Positions 54,494-63,184 of a DNA stretch of 64,000 bases are shown here, one piece after another; the first letter of the stretch is position 1, and every line of letters begins with the position of its first letter. Source of the DNA: Bryopsis sp. KO-2023. Taxonomy: Eukaryota > Chlorophyta > Ulvophyceae > Bryopsidales > Bryopsidaceae. The DNA is taken from assembly GCA_030272585.1 (NCBI GenBank), contig BSYQ01000002.1, positions 310,001 through 374,000 of the forward strand, given 5' to 3'. The notes under the pieces were generated by a model. The model was given only the letters and a program-made list of their open reading frames with translations. It was not told the DNA's origin and searched no databases. Both the position numbers and the translations under genes were made by a program.

Positions 54494-56021
54494 GCAACAG
54501 AACTTCTAACCTATGTGCTACGTGAAGTTTTACCTTGAATTGCCTGCAAAGTTTCCGATGTCGTACTCACGCCGTCGTCGTCTGCACAAGGGCAAGAAGG
54601 GATATCAGAAAGAAACAACACATATAACCTTTTGTGTGGAAGCCATCAGGATGATTCACCCCAGAGCAAAATCAAAATCGATGAATGGACAAACGAAAAA
54701 ACAGTGGGTGCCTTCCCTCTTTCGCCCCCAAAACCAAAAAGATGACAAGATATCCCAGGCCAGAGACTACGGCATCGGGGGAGCACAAAGAGGAAACCCT
54801 CAGCTACCGAGGTTTATAACCCTGAATCAAGCATCCACTATGTGAGGGGAGCCATCCGACTCACCATTGTTTTCTTCGAGAGTCTGTCCCAAGGAAGTAG
54901 CCAGGTTGCCAAGACCGCTGTTGGTCTGTGTACCAGAGAAATCATTCAACCGGCTCTGTATCCCGCTGGTCTGACCGCCTCCGTCGTTTAGACCATCGTC
55001 CTGACCTGCTTGACCGTCTCCGCCTTGTGGTAGCGTCTGCCGAATGCCACCGGCATCATCGTTCTGCAGCTGATTCCTGAGGTTATCAGTACCCGACTGC
55101 CCGGAAACACCTATCGTTTAATCCACAGAACACAGCAGTCAGGTTTAGAGCAAAAGACTCCACCCCTGTTGTCACCGCAACAGGGCAGAGCAGTCAGGTT
55201 TTTAGAGCAGAAGAATTCACCCCTGTGGGGGTACCCACAGGGCAAAGTGATCAGGGTTAGAGCAGAAGTATACACCCTGGTAGGTCGAGGGGCGTCACAT
55301 TGCAACCGACCCAAAACATTACATGACACGCCCAGGCCAGAGCCTATAGCATCGGGGAAACACAAAGAAACAAACCAGCAAGCAGCCAGGAAGGTCCATA
55401 TATCGCTGTAAACCTTGTTTGTGTCATAACATTCACTAAACACTGCCAACCAGAAATATAACAAGACATGCTAGGCCAGAGCCTAAACACTGCCGTACAG
55501 TATTGCCTGCTCTTGTGTAAGCACCAAATCGTGGAATGGGGAAGGGGGGGGTTCGAATCGAAAATCTCCGGGAAGGATAATTTGCACTTCTTCCTCCGCC
55601 AGCGGTATCCGACGGTTTCTTGCCGTTCGACACGGTAAACTCCGTGCGTTTTTCCAAAAAAAAACTCCGCCGTTCACCGAGGGTTGACGGGGGTAGGCAG
55701 ATTCCTTCGATAGCGCACCGGTGGGCATCCGGTTTCGTGATTCCACGGCAAGAAACAACACTACTGCGGAAAACGTGTGGGGGGGGGGGGGATCGTGGAC
55801 GAAGAGTCCGGAGGGAAAAGAAAGCTGATGCGCGAGAGGTTTATCCCTCGGAGTTTGTCTACCACGTAAAAATGTACCTCAGATGAAAAGGTGGCCGGGA
55901 GATCAGAGCGGAAAACAGAACGAGGAAAGTTTCCATGCATGTCTTAACAAACCACGTTACCTGAGTTAGCGGCGAGCAACACCGCAAGCGCTAGCCACAG
56001 CGCGGAGCGGTTGGTTGTCAT
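42340..56021 (-). CDS. Giant secreted proline-rich (APPPSTP)n protein, six exons
   Basis: Assembled exons are 56021-55961, 55110-54865, 54581-54534, 54216-54181, 53556-53506 and 53342-42340 (stop TAA). All five introns are GT-AG and phase 1, and the sum is 3,815 codons including the stop. An in-frame TAA lies 12 bases before the ATG at 56021. Exon 1 is a signal peptide (MTTNRSALW, then a Leu/Ala-rich core, then 'AANSG'). Exon 2 adds ~80 residues rich in Gln, Gly, Asp and Asn. Exons 3 and 4 are short and both carry Asp-Asp-Asp-Gly runs. Exon 5 contributes 17 residues ('QDLRNRIQVTVDDTS'). The last exon codes six 8-residue APPPPSTP-type units, then ~500 units of APPPSTP, and ends in PPPPATP-type units. 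By composition this is a hydroxyproline-rich extracellular-matrix or wall glycoprotein; proline hydroxylation and O-glycosylation are inferred. No membrane anchor or globular C-terminal domain is seen. The exon joins rest on splice signals and phase only, and another small exon in the 624-bp fourth intron is possible. Confidence 0.8.
42520..53290 (-). repeat. 21-bp coding minisatellite, about 510 units
   Basis: The unit encodes APPPSTP. There are two main DNA versions. One writes serine as TCT (plus strand 'gtagatgggggtggagcagg'), the other as AGT (plus strand 'gtacttggaggtggggcagg'). A third, rarer pair uses 'gtcgatg' next to 'ggaggagg'. Third-position changes are common, but amino-acid changes are rare (scattered TTP, SSP, GTP, NTP, and one strongly altered patch near 50045-50110). 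The plus strand is almost entirely purine with T and little C, so strand asymmetry is extreme. Confidence 0.95.
53291..53341 (-). other. Non-repeat N-terminal part of the giant exon
   Basis: It encodes 'SATDSLLETTREASP', joining the last intron to the first proline-rich units. The acceptor 'atatcaag' at 53343 keeps phase 1 with the preceding exon and follows a T-rich tract. Confidence 0.65.
54248..54320 (-). repeat. Dispersed repeat, copy 12
   Basis: Reverse copy in intron 3 of the proline-rich gene, ~30 bp from the acceptor of the 36-base exon. Confidence 0.85.
54455..54490. repeat. (ca)n microsatellite
   Basis: About 17 uninterrupted CA units in intron 3 of the proline-rich gene. Confidence 0.95.
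54729..54799 (-). repeat. Dispersed repeat, copy 13
   Basis: Reverse copy in intron 2 of the proline-rich gene ('cccaggccagagactacggc', 'atcgggggagcacaaagagg'). Confidence 0.85.
55302..55370 (-). repeat. Dispersed repeat, copy 14
   Basis: Reverse copy in intron 1 of the proline-rich gene. Confidence 0.85.
55446..55487 (-). repeat. Dispersed repeat, copy 15 (partial)
   Basis: Reverse copy in intron 1, ending after 'ggccagagccta'. Confidence 0.75.
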
Positions 56022-56623
56022 CTTCCCTGCTTATATCCGAGGGTCCCGGGGGTAGTAGAGAATCGGCAGCCCTTCACTTCGTCGAAACGTCCGAGATCTC
56101 CTTGACCAACCAACGCCCGTCGCTGTTTTGCGGCAGAAAAAAGGGGGTGGCTGATTCAGCCCGACCTAACCCTTCGCTGTCTCAAAAGACTGCGCGGTTT
56201 GTTTTATGATAAAACCTCCAGGTTTTCGTTAGTCGTGCAGCGAGGCGTCGACAATGGGGGGCCACGACCGGCGAGGAAAATCCAAATGCAAGGGGCCGAG
56301 AGCTGTTGTCCACAGAGATTGCTCCGTGTTGAACAACGGTCGAGAGCTTGCACATGATGTCATGGACATTCTGGTTGAGTGGTGGTGGAGACTACACTGC
56401 CGTTTACTGCGTTTACTCCATCCCCACGACGAATCTGGTCCGCTAATGAGGTTATTCACTGACGCTGAACGGTGAATCCCACCTGCTGGCAAGTACGACT
56501 TCTGGTGAACCATCCAGACACCGCGCTGGATGCTCCAAGCTTGCGAGCTTGTAATGGTTTTTCTTTGTATTTCCTCGACGCCACAGTCTGGCCTGGGGTG
56601 TCTTGTAATGAACATGGTTGGTG
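56022..56623. other. Upstream region of the proline-rich gene
   Basis: No coding sequence seen. On the minus strand 'ggatataagc' lies only ~10 bases before the ATG, too close for a usual TATA box. Dispersed-repeat copy 16 is at its far end, abutting the tyrosine-recombinase element. Confidence 0.4.
56558..56623 (+). repeat. Dispersed repeat, copy 16, cut by a retrotransposon
   Basis: Forward copy that runs to 'catggttggtg' and stops exactly where terminal repeat A1 of the tyrosine-recombinase element begins. Confidence 0.7.
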
Positions 56624-56832
56624 AACCACTAGTTATGGAATGCATCAAAGAGGAATGAAGTGAGTACAGTTATTTTGTCAGTAAGGAATTTGGGTGGGAA
56701 TTTCCTAGCTGAGTGGCCAGCTAGGAAGGCATCAGAATGCCACTGTGTGGTTGTGAGGCTAGCACTACAGATGTAGTGTTTCCTTACCTCCCCCTTAAAA
56801 AGGCAAGGAAAAGGGGGAGAGTAACTTATTTT
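56624..56832 (+). repeat. Split direct repeat A1
   Basis: 209 bp starting 'aaccactagttatgg', ending 'gagtaacttatttt'. Identical by eye to 61043-61251. It contains inverted motifs 'tcctagctgagtggccagct' and 'ctccccctt-aaaagg'. Confidence 0.9.
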
Positions 56833-56890
56833 ATTTGTCCCGTTCGCGCCAGAACGTTCCAACCGCCGCCGACGGCGTGCTATCCCCTTC

Positions 56891-57703
56891 ATGGGTGACG
56901 CTCTTAAACAAGAGCTTGAAGCGTTGATTACATCCCAGCTGCAGGCGTTGCGCGCGGAGCTATCAATCCCAGTTCCGCCCTCCCCTGCCGAAGAAACCGG
57001 TCGGGCCAGGACTTCTCGAGGGGTACTGCAGACGTGGTATACGAAACTCACCGGTGACCCTCCGCCCACTTCGTCCACCGAGTGTGCGATTGGCAGCCCC
57101 ACTGAGCTCCGCCATTTTCCAGGGAACCCCGTGCCCAGGCCAGAAGGGATAAAAGATATCGGCATCCAATTCGATATCACACGGACTTCTTACGGCCAGT
57201 CTCTCAACGGCCTCGCCAAAGGGTTTTTCGCGGAAGTGAAGAGGTGGGCCCCCGCTGTTTCCTTTTTATTCGACTCCGTCTGCAGCCTCCTGGGAATCCT
57301 CGCTGCCCCTGATACACCGGACACAGTGCTCAACGCTACCTCGGGGGTGACTCTCTCCCTGGTCGAAGTCCTCAACCAAGCAGTACGCTCGCTCCGCGTA
57401 CACGAATTCCGAGCCTCGCACGGAGCCCATTTCGCGGAAGCCGTGGACAGCCACCTTGTCCTCCGTGGCCAACAAGCCACCTACGCCCCTGACGACATCA
57501 ACGCCTTGGAGCAGGCCCTTTTACAGAGCCAGACGTCAACCGTCGCCAAGGAAGCCGCGAAAGCTCGTGCGCAAGCCGTTCTCGGACAGGACCAACCCAA
57601 GGGATCCCGTCGTGGAAAGGGAAACAAGGGCCGACCTCGCTCCTCTTCCAACCAGTTCCGTGCCAGTGACCCCTCCCCATCTGCCCCTGCCCCTGACGCA
57701 TGA
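56891..57703 (+). CDS. gag-like frame of tyrosine-recombinase element
   Basis: A 270-codon frame in the first position, where DIRS-order elements carry gag. The N-terminus is helical-looking, the middle has a hydrophobic segment, and the tail is basic and Ser/Pro-rich (nucleic-acid-binding type). It ends 10 bp before the pol start. Assigned by position and composition. Confidence 0.7.
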   Translation: MGDALKQELEALITSQLQALRAELSIPVPPSPAEETGRARTSRGVLQTWYTKLTGDPPPTSSTECAIGSPTELRHFPGNPVPRPEGIKDIGIQFDITRTSYGQSLNGLAKGFFAEVKRWAPAVSFLFDSVCSLLGILAAPDTPDTVLNATSGVTLSLVEVLNQAVRSLRVHEFRASHGAHFAEAVDSHLVLRGQQATYAPDDINALEQALLQSQTSTVAKEAAKARAQAVLGQDQPKGSRRGKGNKGRPRSSSNQFRASDPSPSAPAPDA

Positions 57704-60700
57704 GCCGTCGGCATGTTCCCCGACGCCCCACTGGCGTCGGCTTCTCCGCCAGCTCGCTCCTCAAGCCGCTGGCGACGCCGCCTCGCCCGTCTGGACCCCA
57801 CCAACCAATTTCCCTATCACAGGATTCGCACCCGTCTCGCGGCCTGGCGCCGGATAGGGACAGGAGCGACAATCCTCCGTTGGTTTCAAAACGGAGTCGA
57901 GCTCCCGTTGACCCAGGACCCTCCCCCGTTCCACCGCGGTACGACTCACCTCGATCCCGAGAGTCGTCACGCCTGGGAGAATATCGTCAGACCCCACTAC
58001 CTCCAAGCGGGTGCGATCGTCCCAGTGACCCACGCTCGCCATGTGAGCCGCGCCTTCCTGATCCCCAAGGACCCAGCGCGCACCCAGTGGCGCCTCGTGA
58101 TCGACCTGCGCCCCTTGAACCGGTTCCTCGCCCCACTTCCCCTGAAGCTCGCCAACCTTCGCAGCCTACCTCCCCACGTTCGCCCTGGTGCCCACCTTCT
58201 GATGTTCGACATCGCGGACGCGTTCTTCCATGTTCCCCTGAGCCCTCACGCCAGCTCCCTGTGCGTGTTCTCCCTCGACGGCCAATTGTACCGTCTCCCC
58301 GCTCTTCCCTTCGGTCTCGCCTCCTCGCCTTTCTTCTTCCAGAAAGCGATGGCTCCCCTGCTGGCGTTCCTGAGGAATCCTCGAGCCCAGTGCCCATGCC
58401 CACCACCTTGGATGCCCGCAGCCAAAGCGATTTGGTCGCTGGACTTGCCGCCCTTTGTTCTTCAGTATTTGGACGACTTCCTCCTGGTCCACGAAGATGT
58501 GCCAGCCCTGCGTCGCCTGGGCCTCCTGATCCCAGCGCTGTTGGAGGAGTTGGGAGTGACCCTGCGCCTGGAGAAGTCGTGCCTCGTTCCAGTTACGCGT
58601 CGCAAGCACTTGGGCCTCCTCGTCGACCTGGACGCACAGACATTCGGGGTTCCTCCTGCGCAACTGGAGAAATTGCAAGTCGTGGCCCAGAAGTTACTCA
58701 CCCTGCGCCACCCCCCTGTCAAACTCATTCTACGTTTTACCGGGATTGCCAATTCATTGTGCCTCGCGATCCGTCCCACGAGGTGGTACTTACGTCACCT
58801 CTACAATTGCGTGAAGACTGCGCAATGTGCATCGACAACCCTGACACCCCAGGCGAAGACCGAGCTTCAGTTTTGGATGCACCTCCCCCTTGCTCTCCAG
58901 TCCACTCCTTTTGCCCCTCTTCCCAATGTGTTCCTCCTCCACACCGATGCCTCGCTGGAGGGCTGGGGGGCCACACTTTCGGACCTGACCCGCCCCAAGG
59001 AGATCGTTTGCAGCCGCGGATTTTGGACCTTCCAGGAGCGGCAGGCGCACATCAACGAGCTGGAACTGCTGGCGGTCCTGCGTGCCTTGGAGACGTTCCG
59101 ATCCCAACTCTCCCAGCGCCAGTTACACCTGAAGACAGACAGCCAAGTTACCATGCACGTCCTGCGCAACCTGACGTCCCGGTCACCCCGCCTGCATTCC
59201 CTCTTGGGTCGTGTCCTCGACCTCATTTTATTCGAGCGCATCACTCTCGACTTGGCGTGGCTCAAGTCGAGCGAGAATTCTCTCGCCGATGCACTCAGTC
59301 GTCAGCAGGATGCGGACGACTACATGCTGCAACCAGCACTGTTCCAACACCTGGACCGCGCCCTGGGCCCCCACTGTATCGACCGCTTTGCCACCCCGGA
59401 GAATGTCCTGGTCCAGTCGGGCCGGTTCAACTCTTTGTGGCCTCGGAGCGGCAGCGAGGGAAACGCGTTTGCCTCAGCTACCTGGAGCGAGACCAACTCA
59501 TGGTGCAACCCCCCCTGGTCCCTGCTTCCCCGCCTTACCCCCTTCTTCCTCCAGTTTCCGAGCCTCCACGTCTCCCTGCTGGTGCCGAAGTGGACGTCAG
59601 CCCCATGGTGGCGCCCCTTGCAGCGCCTGGCGTGGCTCCAGGTGTTTCTTCCTGCCCAACCCCAGATGTTCGTGTCGGGCCGCTCAGCGTGTGCGCTGGA
59701 CCGTCCCTCCTGGGACCTGGTGCTCTTTCGGTTGGACTGGCCACAGCCGTGGCCCCACCTGCGTCTGGATCTTCTGCCCTCACAATTTCCGTGCCTTTTC
59801 ACACAAGACTGGGTGCCTCCTTCAATCCTGCCCCCACCTGGCCTCCGTTCACCACTCCTGACTTCGTGCCCCTCCCGGGCATGCTGAGCCTGTCGTCCGT
59901 GGAGCGCGACGCGATTCTCTCTTCCCTGTTCTCTTCCAATGCCCCCACCGGTCGTCAAAGTATTGTTACCCGGTTCCGAAAATTCTGGAAGTATTGCGCC
60001 TCGCTCCAGCTGCCCCCTGTGCCCTCGTCCGAACATCGCGTGGCCGCTTACGTCTTGTGGCTGCAGCGCGAAGGCAAAGTCTCAGTCAAGTCGGCCGGCC
60101 AGTATCTGTCCGCTGTCTCGACGGTTCATCAATGGCTGGGCGTGGACTTCTCGGCCCACTCCCTCACCATCGGTCGCCTCGTTCAAAGCTGGACGCTTTC
60201 TTCAGCCCCTGCCCTCTCCACGGACGCCGTCCTCGCCTTCCCAGCCTCCGTCATCTGGACCCTGCTCATCGACGCCATCGACGCCTCCGACGTCCTCAAA
60301 GTCCGGGCCGCTCTCGTCTGCGTCCTGAGCTTCGTTTTCTTCAATCGTTGTGACACGACCCGGAGCCTGTGTGTCGATGACTTCACGGAGGAGGATGTAT
60401 TCCTCGTCTACCGGGAACGCGAGTTCAAACGGAAGCGTGTGGAATCCTCGACCTGCCGAGTCCGACGTTTCTGTGCCGAGCACTGTCTGGAGCTATTTCA
60501 ACTCTACAATCACTACGTGGCCCTTTGGCGTGGCGCCTGGCACCCCGACCGACGACCGACCAACCTCCTGCGCTTACCGGGCGAGCCTGCTCCGACGTCT
60601 CGCACTGTGGCCAGCATCTTCAATGCCGCCTCGACCTTCTGGGCGTCTTCCTGGCCTGTGCGCATGACGCCACACTCGCTGCGCCGTGGTGGCGCAACGT

Positions 60701-60903
60701 CTGCGTTCAGCGTGGGCGTTCCCCTCCAATCGGTTTCGCACTGGGGCGGCTGGTCCTTGCAGTCCGGCACCGCCACCACTTACATCGACTTCACTCACGT
60801 GGCGTCCGAGTTTGATGGTCGGTTTTTTGCCTGGATGCGGTCCCGGGGCGACGAGGTCGCCCGCCTTTTTCTGCGACGTCCTGGAGACGTCGCCACCCCT
60901 TGA
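57700..60903 (+). CDS. Tyrosine recombinase frame overlapping pol
   Basis: An open frame of 1,067 codons. The last ~340 residues (from about 59880) are a tyrosine recombinase, with an N-terminal SAM-like DNA-binding part and then the catalytic region including the conserved HSLRRGGA-type block and terminal tyrosine. The first two thirds lie over the reverse transcriptase gene in another frame and are proline/arginine-rich. The true start is probably far downstream of 57700. The family is known for overlapping RT and YR frames. Confidence 0.8.
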   Translation: MSRRHVPRRPTGVGFSASSLLKPLATPPRPSGPHQPISLSQDSHPSRGLAPDRDRSDNPPLVSKRSRAPVDPGPSPVPPRYDSPRSRESSRLGEYRQTPLPPSGCDRPSDPRSPCEPRLPDPQGPSAHPVAPRDRPAPLEPVPRPTSPEARQPSQPTSPRSPWCPPSDVRHRGRVLPCSPEPSRQLPVRVLPRRPIVPSPRSSLRSRLLAFLLPESDGSPAGVPEESSSPVPMPTTLDARSQSDLVAGLAALCSSVFGRLPPGPRRCASPASPGPPDPSAVGGVGSDPAPGEVVPRSSYASQALGPPRRPGRTDIRGSSCATGEIASRGPEVTHPAPPPCQTHSTFYRDCQFIVPRDPSHEVVLTSPLQLREDCAMCIDNPDTPGEDRASVLDAPPPCSPVHSFCPSSQCVPPPHRCLAGGLGGHTFGPDPPQGDRLQPRILDLPGAAGAHQRAGTAGGPACLGDVPIPTLPAPVTPEDRQPSYHARPAQPDVPVTPPAFPLGSCPRPHFIRAHHSRLGVAQVEREFSRRCTQSSAGCGRLHAATSTVPTPGPRPGPPLYRPLCHPGECPGPVGPVQLFVASERQRGKRVCLSYLERDQLMVQPPLVPASPPYPLLPPVSEPPRLPAGAEVDVSPMVAPLAAPGVAPGVSSCPTPDVRVGPLSVCAGPSLLGPGALSVGLATAVAPPASGSSALTISVPFHTRLGASFNPAPTWPPFTTPDFVPLPGMLSLSSVERDAILSSLFSSNAPTGRQSIVTRFRKFWKYCASLQLPPVPSSEHRVAAYVLWLQREGKVSVKSAGQYLSAVSTVHQWLGVDFSAHSLTIGRLVQSWTLSSAPALSTDAVLAFPASVIWTLLIDAIDASDVLKVRAALVCVLSFVFFNRCDTTRSLCVDDFTEEDVFLVYREREFKRKRVESSTCRVRRFCAEHCLELFQLYNHYVALWRGAWHPDRRPTNLLRLPGEPAPTSRTVASIFNAASTFWASSWPVRMTPHSLRRGGATSAFSVGVPLQSVSHWGGWSLQSGTATTYIDFTHVASEFDGRFFAWMRSRGDEVARLFLRRPGDVATP
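57713..59887 (+). CDS. Reverse transcriptase-RNase H of tyrosine-recombinase element
   Basis: A 724-codon frame with the reverse transcriptase blocks of DIRS-order elements in the first half, including a YLDD-type active site. An RNase H domain follows in the second half. There is no integrase and no protease. It overlaps the recombinase frame. Confidence 0.85.
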   Translation: MFPDAPLASASPPARSSSRWRRRLARLDPTNQFPYHRIRTRLAAWRRIGTGATILRWFQNGVELPLTQDPPPFHRGTTHLDPESRHAWENIVRPHYLQAGAIVPVTHARHVSRAFLIPKDPARTQWRLVIDLRPLNRFLAPLPLKLANLRSLPPHVRPGAHLLMFDIADAFFHVPLSPHASSLCVFSLDGQLYRLPALPFGLASSPFFFQKAMAPLLAFLRNPRAQCPCPPPWMPAAKAIWSLDLPPFVLQYLDDFLLVHEDVPALRRLGLLIPALLEELGVTLRLEKSCLVPVTRRKHLGLLVDLDAQTFGVPPAQLEKLQVVAQKLLTLRHPPVKLILRFTGIANSLCLAIRPTRWYLRHLYNCVKTAQCASTTLTPQAKTELQFWMHLPLALQSTPFAPLPNVFLLHTDASLEGWGATLSDLTRPKEIVCSRGFWTFQERQAHINELELLAVLRALETFRSQLSQRQLHLKTDSQVTMHVLRNLTSRSPRLHSLLGRVLDLILFERITLDLAWLKSSENSLADALSRQQDADDYMLQPALFQHLDRALGPHCIDRFATPENVLVQSGRFNSLWPRSGSEGNAFASATWSETNSWCNPPWSLLPRLTPFFLQFPSLHVSLLVPKWTSAPWWRPLQRLAWLQVFLPAQPQMFVSGRSACALDRPSWDLVLFRLDWPQPWPHLRLDLLPSQFPCLFTQDWVPPSILPPPGLRSPLLTSCPSRAC

Positions 60904-60930
60904 TACTGCCAGGGGGATCTTTGGGATATT

Positions 60931-61044
60931 TGGCAAGTGTAATTCGAATGGTTGGTTTTGGTTTGTTTCTGATTTGATGGGAGTTACTGTTCAGTTTTCT
61001 GGGTGGTTCTCCAAGGGTGGGTTTTTTCCGGAATCAAAAAATAA
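60931..61044 (+). repeat. Split direct repeat B1
   Basis: 114 bp from 'tggcaagtgtaattcg' to 'aatcaaaaaataa'. It overlaps the start of A2 by two bases (AA). Confidence 0.9.
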
Positions 61045-61251
61045 CCACTAGTTATGGAATGCATCAAAGAGGAATGAAGTGAGTACAGTTATTTTGTCAG
61101 TAAGGAATTTGGGTGGGAATTTCCTAGCTGAGTGGCCAGCTAGGAAGGCATCAGAATGCCACTGTGTGGTTGTGAGGCTAGCACTACAGATGTAGTGTTT
61201 CCTTACCTCCCCCTTAAAAAGGCAAGGAAAAGGGGGAGAGTAACTTATTTT
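61043..61251 (+). repeat. Split direct repeat A2
   Basis: Second copy of the 209-bp A repeat, directly after B1. Confidence 0.9.
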
Positions 61252-61342
61252 CCCGCCCTCCCCACCCTAAGGACTGGGTGGTTCTTTTTTGGATTGGGTG
61301 GTTTGTTTTAATTTTGTGAGAGAGCCAATTTACGGGACAAAC

Positions 61343-61456
61343 TGGCAAGTGTAATTCGAATGGTTGGTTTTGGTTTGTTTCTGATTTGATGGGAGTTACT
61401 GTTCAGTTTTCTGGGTGGTTCTCCAAGGGTGGGTTTTTTCCGGAATCAAAAAATAA
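61343..61456 (+). repeat. Split direct repeat B2
   Basis: Second copy of the 114-bp B repeat and right end of the element. Confidence 0.9.
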
Positions 61457-62464
61457 TCATACAGGATGTCTTCCTTTGATTGCTCAGTCACTCAGCAAAA
61501 TTTGGTTTGGTTTCAAAAACAACGGTTGCTGTTCTTTCTCAAGGACGTTCCTTAGTTATAGCGTAAACCCCAGTTGTTTAAAAAGGACGTTCCTTAGTTA
61601 TAATAGCGTAAACCCAGCCACTGTCCATCCACAAAGCGTTCGCTGCGCTAGACCGACGGCGAGGTAGACTGACTGTCGACTGTCGGACTGTGACGCTGTC
61701 CCGATGTCAGACATGGACGAAGTAGTGGGGCTGTTATCTTCTATGATTTTTTTTTTGGAGTAATCGTTTGCAACATTGGTTGCGACAGGGGCAAGTGGCC
61801 CCTCAGGCAATATGTAATTATTGGTATTGTTATTTATTGTTATTGTTATCTTCTACTATGATTTCCCAACACGTGATCAGGAGAAATCGAGTTGGTGTTG
61901 TCACTCCGATCAACTCTGTCACGTGAACCAAACCGAACCAAAAATGTCACGTGAACACTTGCAAACAAACAAACATAAATTACATTATGGAGGAGAATCA
62001 CTTGCAACTCGGAATCGCTAATTGCGAGCCGGCGTAAGGAGCTGTTCAGATTGAACGACCTGAACAATCCTTGTGCTGTTGGGGATTGAGAACACACTCA
62101 AGGCCAAAATTCATAAAAGTTCTCCCCCTGAAAACATCTTTCTTGCGCGTGTGATTGTCTAGAAAAATGGGCCTGTGCGGTTGAAGTGCCTGGAAAGACA
62201 GTGGTTAAGCTTCCCAAAAAAAGAAGATGGAAATGGCGAGCTGGTTACATCCCAACCTGCTTTCCATGCCAGAGTATGGAACAATATGGATAACGAAACC
62301 ACCACCCAGCCCGCTCTTGTACCTCCCTGACGATTCCAGAATGAACGAATCTACTTACTACCTCGGATCTAACCCAGCCGCCATGCAAGATACGACTGCC
62401 CCATTCCCTGTCACCAGAGCGACTCCCTCGCTGTTGTCAGACATCGTGAATCCTTACCCCAGTA

Positions 62465-62507
62465 ACCACCAACCAAAAATATTACAAGACAAGCCAGGCC
62501 AGAGCTC
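62465..62507 (-). repeat. Dispersed repeat, copy 17
   Basis: Reverse copy ('accaaccaaaaatattacaa', 'agccaggccagagctc'). Confidence 0.8.
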
Positions 62508-62845
62508 AGCCCAAGTCTCACCCCCCCAGCAACCACCGATTTCTGTTCCCATGACTCACTGTCTTCCTGCCATACCTCGTGCTGAAACTCTGGATACTTG
62601 AGAGCTTTATCGATTCAACAACGCGCTCTGCGTGCTGGCAGAATCCCAGTGATATGTGGCCGTGTTGCCCGTGGAACCCCTCTTTGAGCGCGACTTCATG
62701 ACCTGGTGCAGGAATTCCTGAAACTCCCGAACTCGATTCGAATCGAGCTCGGGAGTGGCGACTCGTCATTCAGTGGCAATGGTCAGGGAACTGGATGAGA
62801 GCTTCAGTATAAGTCAGAGATTTTTTTATTTTTTTATTTTTTTGG

Positions 62846-62899
62846 GAGGGGCACTCTGGCTTGGCAAGTCTTGCGATATTTTTTGTTGGTTGGTTGGTG
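62846..62899 (+). repeat. Dispersed repeat, copy 18
   Basis: Forward copy ('gcactctggcttggcaagtc', 'ttgttggttggttgg'). Confidence 0.75.
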
Positions 62900-63184
62900 G
62901 TGAATCTGAGAGCGTTTGAGTCAGAAGCTTTAAAGTCACAAATTTGTGGTGGCGACCATCCATAACGCACCCAACTATGGCGTTACGTAAGACACTCGGA
63001 TCTCATGACAAAAAAAGAGTCGGCCAAATCGCCCGTACAGCGACCTTTAGTCGCCTTCCGTTAAATACGTGAGACCCCACACAGCATTCCCACAGCACCA
63101 CGCCGAGAGACAGGTCTTTCCACAGCTAAGTACTGGCCGACATTTCCACAGCCTGAGTGTGTGTGTGTGTGTGTGTTCGCCGCA

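Larger units (their letters stand above)
56624..61456 (+). mobile_element. Tyrosine-recombinase retrotransposon (PAT/Ngaro type), looks whole
   Basis: A 4.8-kb element with split direct repeats: A1 (56624-56832), three reading frames, B1 (60931-61044), A2 (61043-61251), a ~91-bp spacer, and B2 (61343-61456). A1 and A2 are 209 bp and look identical; B1 and B2 are 114 bp and look identical. The arrangement is that of PAT/Ngaro-type members of the DIRS order, which integrate with a tyrosine recombinase and leave no target duplication. None is seen here. It looks whole and recent, with no obvious breaks. Confidence 0.9.
61457..63184. other. Intergenic region
   Basis: No gene assigned with confidence. 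61535-61615 holds a short direct duplication ('aaggacgttccttagttata' twice). An ORF at 62227-62601 (plus, 124 codons, proline-rich) runs through dispersed-repeat copy 17, so at least its latter half is not conserved coding sequence. A (gt)n run at 63157-63176 lies just before the secreted-protein gene. Confidence 0.4.

Noticed and set aside
57761-60936. Numerous long minus-strand ORFs over the tyrosine-recombinase element
   Set aside because: Shadows of GC-rich, codon-biased coding sequence on the plus strand.
62227-62601. Plus-strand 124-codon proline-rich ORF
   Set aside because: It runs through a dispersed-repeat copy. No signal peptide, splice pair or family was seen.
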